DNA of 64,000 nucleotides, taken from assembly GCA_008694505.1 (NCBI GenBank), contig VZDJ01000216.1, forward strand, positions 2,961,539 through 3,025,538. Direction: 5' to 3'. Below, one piece after another: positions 58,270-64,000 of this stretch. How positions within the stretch are numbered: the first letter of the stretch is position 1; the number at the start of each line of letters is the position of its first letter. The notes under the pieces are model-generated. The model was not told the origin of the DNA and ran no database searches. It saw only the letters and a program-made list of their open reading frames with translations. A program made the position numbers and the translations under genes. The DNA comes from Cyanoderma ruficeps. Its lineage: Eukaryota > Chordata > Aves > Passeriformes > Timaliidae.

Positions 58270-61033
58270 CTCCTTAGTGTAAGAAAAGGAAACCTAACCC
58301 CCCCATCAGAGTATGGACTTCCACTTCCTCAGAGCATCATTTCCTCACAATCCATGCCCACTGCTGAGATCAGTCTGTCAGAACTGAGGCACCAGGCTGG
58401 TTTGCTCAAACATGAGGTCACATTGGGAAATGGGGATGTATTGCAACACTCCAGGGATGACCTGAGACCAGAACCAGAGCTGGTCTCTAAACAGCTCTAT
58501 AAGAAGTAAGATTCTTAGGATACACAGGGCTCCCAGCCCACAGGCAGGAAGATACAGAGATACAGAGACTGCACAATGCACAGGGCTTGGCCTCTCAAGG
58601 GTTACAGCATCCTTTTCCAAATTCAAGTTTCTCTGCAGTCCTACCTGGAATTCCACCTGCAATCCCAGGAGATGCTGCTTCTTTTATGGTGTAGAGACTG
58701 CAAGCCCAGCACTGCTGGTGTGTCCAGTCTCAGCATCAATGTCTACAGCAGAAGCTCTTCTATTCTTCAGTACTGTAAAAACAAGACAACTTTTTTATTT
58801 AAGCAAACTGCACCTGGGATCATGGAATGAAGATAGTTTTCTGTCAGCCCTTTTTGATCTCCAATAGCCCATTTAATTCCACATCCACCTCACTACACCC
58901 TTAATTACATTCCTTAATTACATCCTGGACATATAAAGGGCAGATTTGCCTAGTTTTGTTTCAGGTTTGGTTTTTTTTTTTTTTTTTTTNTTTTGGTTGG
59001 TTTTTTTTCTTAATTCATAAACAAACGTGATCGTCATTAGATCTTACACTGTGTGTGTTTAAGAATGCCAGCTGGCATTTGGACCCTGCCATCAACTTAT
59101 CTGTGTGCACGTTATTCACAGAGCTGTGCATCAAATCTTGTTTACTTGCCTGTGTGCCCTGTGTGCTTTCCACTCTCCCATGTCTCTGGTCTACAGAACA
59201 GAAGATCACAAGATGTGCTCTAAGAACAGAGCTGTTCTACAGATCAATCCTTGCTGCAGGACAAACTTGTCTTTCAGTGATGTCTACAACCTACCAAAAC
59301 CAGTGTCTGACTGTGGAATAAAGCTGCTAAAGAAGCTGGGGGTGTTTGGACATGTTCACAGTATTATTTGATGTGAACAAATCTTATATTTGATGATATA
59401 AGAACTGAGTTATAAGTGGGGGAGTTAAAGAATGACATTGTCTGCAGCATGCAACTGCTCCGTGGTCATGCCTTGGGGCAAGCAAAGGCTTGGCTTGGCA
59501 ACCTTAGGGTCTTGTTTTCCCCTCCCTGTTCAGCAGTCATCTTCAGAAGCAAATGCTTTCAGGCTGGGAATCTGGAGGGGAAGAAATTACAAGAGCAAAT
59601 TCTGCACAGCTGCTTGTCTTGCTTTCACCAAATGAAACGGATAGCCCAGAAACTCCCAAACTCGCCATAATTCCACACTCTCTGACCATTTTCCAGCTAG
59701 TTCCTTCCCTTCTGTACCAAACCTTCTTTCAAAAACTAAACAAGCACCCAGAGACAGCAGCATCTGTTGAAGCAAAGCCCCCACATCTCATACAGTGGCA
59801 CTTTCAAGAATACCCAGAGTTCTGTCACAGAGCAAAGCCCCAATATCTGTGCCAGCAGTGAGGGAACAGCTTAGTGAGCCAGCTGGTCTGTGTTCTCCAT
59901 GGGTTAAAATGCTCCAGGAGAGAAAGACACAGTGGTTTTGCTGACAGAATGAGCAAGTGGCTGCTCAGTGTCCACAGAGCAGAGCTGCACAGATTGCAAA
60001 CCCCGTCAGGTTTTCATTTGTGCTGATTTGTGTGTTTGGTGTCCAGCCCCAGCCAGCTCATGCCCCCCCAATAAAGAAACTGCCTTGGATCTGTGTAGGG
60101 ACAGCAGATGACATGGCTCCAACCCAGAATATTTTCCCCTCCTCACTTGGTAATGGGACCATGGGCGAGTTCCTCCAGCCAGTGCCCACACACCATGGAA
60201 TGTCCTTGCCTGGAGCAATCACTGGGAGATGGGGGGTAAGTGCTCTGAATCTGGCCCTATTACAGGCTCTGGTTGCTGGAATTTGTTTTAGTTCTTTCTG
60301 TAAGCATAGTGAGGACTCAGCTTTTGAGCTATTCCCTATGGCCACAGCTCTGGGTGATAATTAACCTCCCCGAACAGAGTGGAGCAGACCAAGTCTGACA
60401 TCACACAGCCTTTGTGCTCCTTGAGCTCTACACATTCACCCCATCCCTCTGAAATGCTCTGCTCCCAGCATTCCTTCCTCAGACACACAATGCTGAGAAG
60501 ACCGATGAGCCTCTTCATTTGTGAGAATTTTAAAAAACCACAGAAAAATACACTCCCAGCAACAATGGCTGGAAACATCATCTGGAGTTACACAGGCTGG
60601 AAAGAACCGGGAATCCTTTATCCAAATGCCTCCCTCAGCAGCCTTTTGTCTGTGCCATCCCAGCAGGAAGCCTAGCACATCACCCCAGAGCTGACAGACA
60701 GAGAGACAAACTGACACCACTTCACGGCTAAGATGGGTTGTGGAGTTTTTTTTCCCTGCTTTTAAAATCTGTCTGATGGAAAGGAAGAAAAAATTCTGTT
60801 CCTTGACTGAGAATCTTTCAGAGAGCTGGTCCTCCAAGACCCAGGGCAGCACTACAGACAGGTGAAGAGGTAATTTATTAAACTCGTGGCTAGTTGGCCT
60901 CCCATCAGAAAAGCAGCTTCTCCAGCTTCTGTCCCTGATAGCTTCCAGGAATAGGAGTATTGAAGGACTCTGCACTGCCCCAGAGAAAGAAATACAGGAA
61001 TCACAAAGCCCAAATTCCTCTCCATACCCCTGG
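58270..61033. other. intergenic, no gene recognised
   Basis: No conserved exon or RNA identified. Bounded by T- and A-homopolymers, each with an N. Confidence 0.35.
58973..58996. repeat. poly-T run containing an N
   Basis: T-rich homopolymer interrupted by an undetermined base at 58990; length is unreliable. Confidence 0.85.
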
Positions 61034-61034
61034 N

Positions 61035-61087
<53 letters not shown>

Positions 61088-61096
61088 AAGAAAGAA
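61034..61096. repeat. poly-A run (51 A) with leading N and GAAA repeats
   Basis: N at 61034, then 51 A and a short (GAAA)n. It may be the poly-A tail of an unrecognised retrocopy or an assembly artefact. Confidence 0.85.
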
Positions 61097-62100
61097 GTAG
61101 GCAAGTAGGCATATTATCTCAGCACACCACATCTGGCAGCAAAACTCAGGCCCTGCACAGATATGAATTACAGGATCACATCTCTGTGGGGATCCACTAA
61201 TTTTAGAGCCAGAACTGAAATATTTCTGGATAAAGGTCTTCCCCATACTCTTTTCACTGCCTTCACATCAGAAACCATTGCTCTTGACATCTCTGGCAGG
61301 ACAAATGTGCCATTTGGCATCATTTGGGGTGAAAAGTGCTGCAGAGAATGCAAGATGTAAGCCTGCTTCTTGAGTGGTATAAATCATCCTTTTCCTGTCT
61401 TACACTTGGCAAAATGTGGCCTCATAGTGATTTCCTCTCTGTTTCTGACTGACAGGAGCATCAGAGAAGTGCAGTCACATTTTTAGCTGCAAGAGTGGGA
61501 CAGCCACAGGGTCCTGTGAGGAGCTGCTGAAAATCAGATGCTTCTCTTCCCTTCTCTCCTTTTTGTGTTTTGACTTCTCTGTAACAGTTCTTCTCCTGCT
61601 TTATTTAGATACATATTTGGTGCTACTTATCTCCATCCTTCTCCTCTTAACTTGACAGAGCCTTTTGTCAGCCATGGAGAAAAGGGAAACCTTTGCCATA
61701 GCAGATACACACCACCTATCAACCTCGTACTTGGAAATCCCCAGGCAAAGTAATTGCTGGGCAGGAGAGCAGCACTGTGCTACTGCAGTGGGAATGTGAG
61801 ATCCTGGTAATCAGGAAGGGCTACACATTCTCTCCTGATTCCCTGGGAGCTCTTTAGTATCTGTCCAATCCGGGTTTGTCTCAAAGATTCCAGGAAGGAC
61901 ACCTCAGTCTCAGCCAGAGCCAACAGGATGAGCCAGCCTGTTTCTACTAATGATATGCAATGACATTCACCATCTCCTCCATGAACTGTATTTCCAAAAC
62001 ACGTGCCACGGAGAAGTCAGGCAGCAAATACACTGAGTGTGGTTTTTCCCAGCTCTGCAGCTGGCCCCTCAAGCTTTGGGTCCCCATAGCAAATCCTTAT
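61097..62100. other. flank between poly-A run and ERV
   Basis: No LTR, primer-binding site or exon recognised. Confidence 0.35.
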
Positions 62101-62206
62101 CTCGAGCAGGCAGAGAAGAGGGAAGATAGCGAGGCGAGCTATTAGAGAACGTAGTCCAATTGCCAAACGCACCAGGGCAAAAAAGACAGAACCAGTTTTA
62201 CAAGCT

Positions 62207-63061
62207 CCATTGAGGCAAGCTGTCGGTAACCAGAGATACATGAAGGTTCCCTACTCCCTTATTGAGTTAGAGCAGTGGAAAACTACTGTGAAAAAATATA
62301 AAGAGAACCCAGATAAAGTAGCAATGTTAGTGGAAAGGGCAATTATCTCACAAAACCCTGACTGGGCTGATCTGAATTCTATGTTGAATACATTACTTGA
62401 CCCTACTGAGAGAAGAATGGTGAACAAAGCTATCATTACCTCAGTCGAGGTGGGCATTGCAAATAGATCACTTCAAGGTACTGTCCCACAGATATTCCCC
62501 CTCGAAAATCCAGGATGGGATCCAAATACACCAGAACAATTGGCGAGGTTGAAACGATATCAAAACCTGGTGGTACATGGGTTAAAACATGGTGTCCCTA
62601 AAGCTATAAATTAGTCAAAGATTTACAAAATAAAACAAAATTATAATAAATCACCCACTGATTTTTTAAAGAGACTAAAAAAAACAGCCCTCAAATATAC
62701 AGATTTAAATCCAGAATCAACTGATGGCAAAGCACACCTAGTGCTTCTGTTCATGGGCCAGGCTTCAAATAATATAAAAAAAAAGTTGCAAAAGATAGAG
62801 GAAGTTCGAGACATAGATAAACTGCTAGAGGTTGCCTGGAAGGTATTCCGAGATAGAGGTTCAGTCAAAAAAGTTAAAACCCATCCGAGCAAGAAAGCAA
62901 CTCAGAAGAAGTCATCCAAGAAAACTTCCCCTCCAGAGAAAGACCAGTGCGCATACTGCAAGAAGTGGGGCCATTGGAAGAAAGACTGTCCAGCACTAAA
63001 AGAAAAATCCCCAGTTCCTCAACTGCCAGTAGTGCAAAACTCAAGCGACTCGGGTTCTGAG
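62207..63061 (+). pseudogene. gag: ERV gag remnant (capsid and nucleocapsid)
   Basis: The capsid begins around 62207 (Pro-Leu-Arg, a typical mature capsid start) and includes a VPYSLIELEQWK segment characteristic of gamma-type capsids. An in-frame TAG at 62612-62614 interrupts it; the frame then stays open through a Lys-rich region to a CCHC zinc knuckle (62948-62989, spacing C-x2-C-x4-H-x4-C). A single knuckle is the gammaretroviral pattern. Gag ends at TGA 63062-63064. The matrix part is missing or not recognisable, so this is a broken fossil. Confidence 0.9.
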
Positions 63062-63064
63062 TGA

Positions 63065-64000
63065 CGGAGACCGAAGGCTTCTTCCCCAGCAGAACCTTTG
63101 GTTGTAGCTAAGCTGGGGAAACAGAATGTTAAATTTCTGGTAAATACGAGAGCTGTCTATTCTGTATTAAATGCCTTAAAAGAGAAACTAAGCCATAATA
63201 CTGTACAAGTTGTTGAGGCTACCGGGGTAGCCGAAACACGGCCTTTCTTTCAACCCTTAAAATTTAAACTGAGGAAGCACTGGGTAACCCATCAATTCCT
63301 TTACATGCCTAATTCCCCTCAACCATTACTGAGAAAAGACTTGCTAAAAAGATTAGAAGCAAAAATTAAATTTAAAAAAGGAAGAAGTGTACAAGTTATA
63401 ATTCCTGAATCTAAATTTGTCCAAGTTGCTGCACTTTTTATACAGGAAAAATTTGATGAAATCCCTGCTGAAGTTAGAAATATAATAAATCCGATAGTAT
63501 GGGCCAGTGATGTCCCAGGAAGATCCAAACGAGCAGAGCCAGTGAGTATTGCACTCAAACCAAGAGCCACACCGGTAAGGCAAAAACAATACCCTTTGAA
63601 ATTAGAAAATCGCAAAGGATTGGCACCTGTAATTGAAAAATTCCTGCAGTATGGCCTATTAGTGCAATGTGAGCCCAAATTCAATACCCCAATTCTAGCA
63701 GTTAAGAAAGCAGATAGTAAGAGTTATCGATTAGTACAAGATTTAAGAGCAATTAACAAAATTACCGAGGACATACACCCGGTGGTAGCCAACCCATACA
63801 CTTTGTTGACCAGACTGACAGATGAATTAGGATAGTTTACTGTTGTAGACCTGAAGAATGCCTTTTTCTGCATTCCTCTGCATAAAGACAGCCAAGAGCT
63901 CTTTGCCTTTGAGTGAGAAAATCCCGAGACAGAGAAGAAAACTCAGCTCACTTAGACGGTTTTACCGCAAGGTTTCCATAATAGTCCAACAATATTTGAA
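63065..64000 (+). pseudogene. pol: ERV pol remnant (protease and reverse transcriptase start)
   Basis: Lies in the same frame as gag, directly after its stop. Protease homology is around 63098-63400. Its catalytic triad is damaged: Asn replaces the catalytic Asp (63143-63145) and Arg replaces the Gly (63149-63151). Reverse transcriptase fingers/palm follow (63500-64000), with recognisable blocks such as LVQDLRAINK and VVDLKNAFF. In-frame stops occur at 63833-63835, 63914-63916 and 63953-63955. The polymerase active-site motif lies beyond the window. Not functional. Confidence 0.92.

Larger units (their letters stand above)
62100..64000 (+). mobile_element. gammaretrovirus-like ERV, 5'-truncated, continues past window
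   Basis: Gag capsid, single zinc-knuckle nucleocapsid, protease and the start of reverse transcriptase occur in order and in one reading frame, as in gammaretroviruses. No 5' LTR or clear matrix region is seen upstream, so the copy is truncated or rearranged on its left. Stops and active-site losses show it is not functional as read. The left boundary is approximate. The element is AT-rich against its surroundings. Confidence 0.93.

Noticed and set aside
60436..61246. minus-strand frames containing long Phe runs
   Set aside because: The Phe runs are translated poly-A sequence with an N, not protein.

Overview
The window is vertebrate nuclear DNA, almost certainly from a bird. It has multi-exon genes with canonical GT-AG introns, three 3'-terminal fragments of CR1 LINEs, and a degraded gammaretrovirus-like endogenous retrovirus. 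The gene order and orientation PRCD(+), SNHG16(+), ST6GALNAC2(-), ST6GALNAC1(-) matches human 17q25.1 as I recall it, which corresponds to the avian chromosome 18 region. A passerine is likely but is inferred only from overall feel.

Layout. About 0.85-2.3 kb: PRCD, a tiny photoreceptor disc protein gene. Its first coding exon is clear and its second is a good candidate. From 2.4 to 24.7 kb lies a long non-coding stretch with a CR1 fragment, a 342-bp near-identical duplicated segment (8.1 and 10.7 kb), a 43-bp minisatellite (23.75 kb) and short CpG-rich islets. I see no convincing protein gene there. From 24.7 to 28.1 kb: a CpG-island promoter with three ZNF143/Staf-type motifs and a 5'TOP-like start drives a non-coding host gene (SNHG16). 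Its introns carry two SNORD1-type C/D snoRNAs with the same guide to a universally conserved 28S rRNA stretch.

From 30.2 to 38.8 kb (minus): ST6GALNAC2, ten coding exons, 403 residues. From 47.6 to 57.0 kb (minus): ST6GALNAC1, nine coding exons, 569 residues, with a repeat-rich mucin-like stem. Both are Golgi type II sialyltransferases that add alpha2,6-sialic acid to O-linked GalNAc. They are head-to-tail paralogues; three catalytic exons have identical lengths (139, 104 and 100 nt) and all shared intron phases agree. SNHG16 and ST6GALNAC2 converge.

From about 62.1 kb to the right edge: a 5'-truncated gag-pol fragment of a gammaretrovirus-like ERV on the plus strand. Its protease and reverse transcriptase are disabled, and the main lesions are all compatible with G-to-A changes. 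Two single N bases next to long homopolymers (58,990 and 61,034) mark uncertain assembly.

Coding exon boundaries were placed by reading splice sites and frames by hand; UTR ends are mostly not determined.
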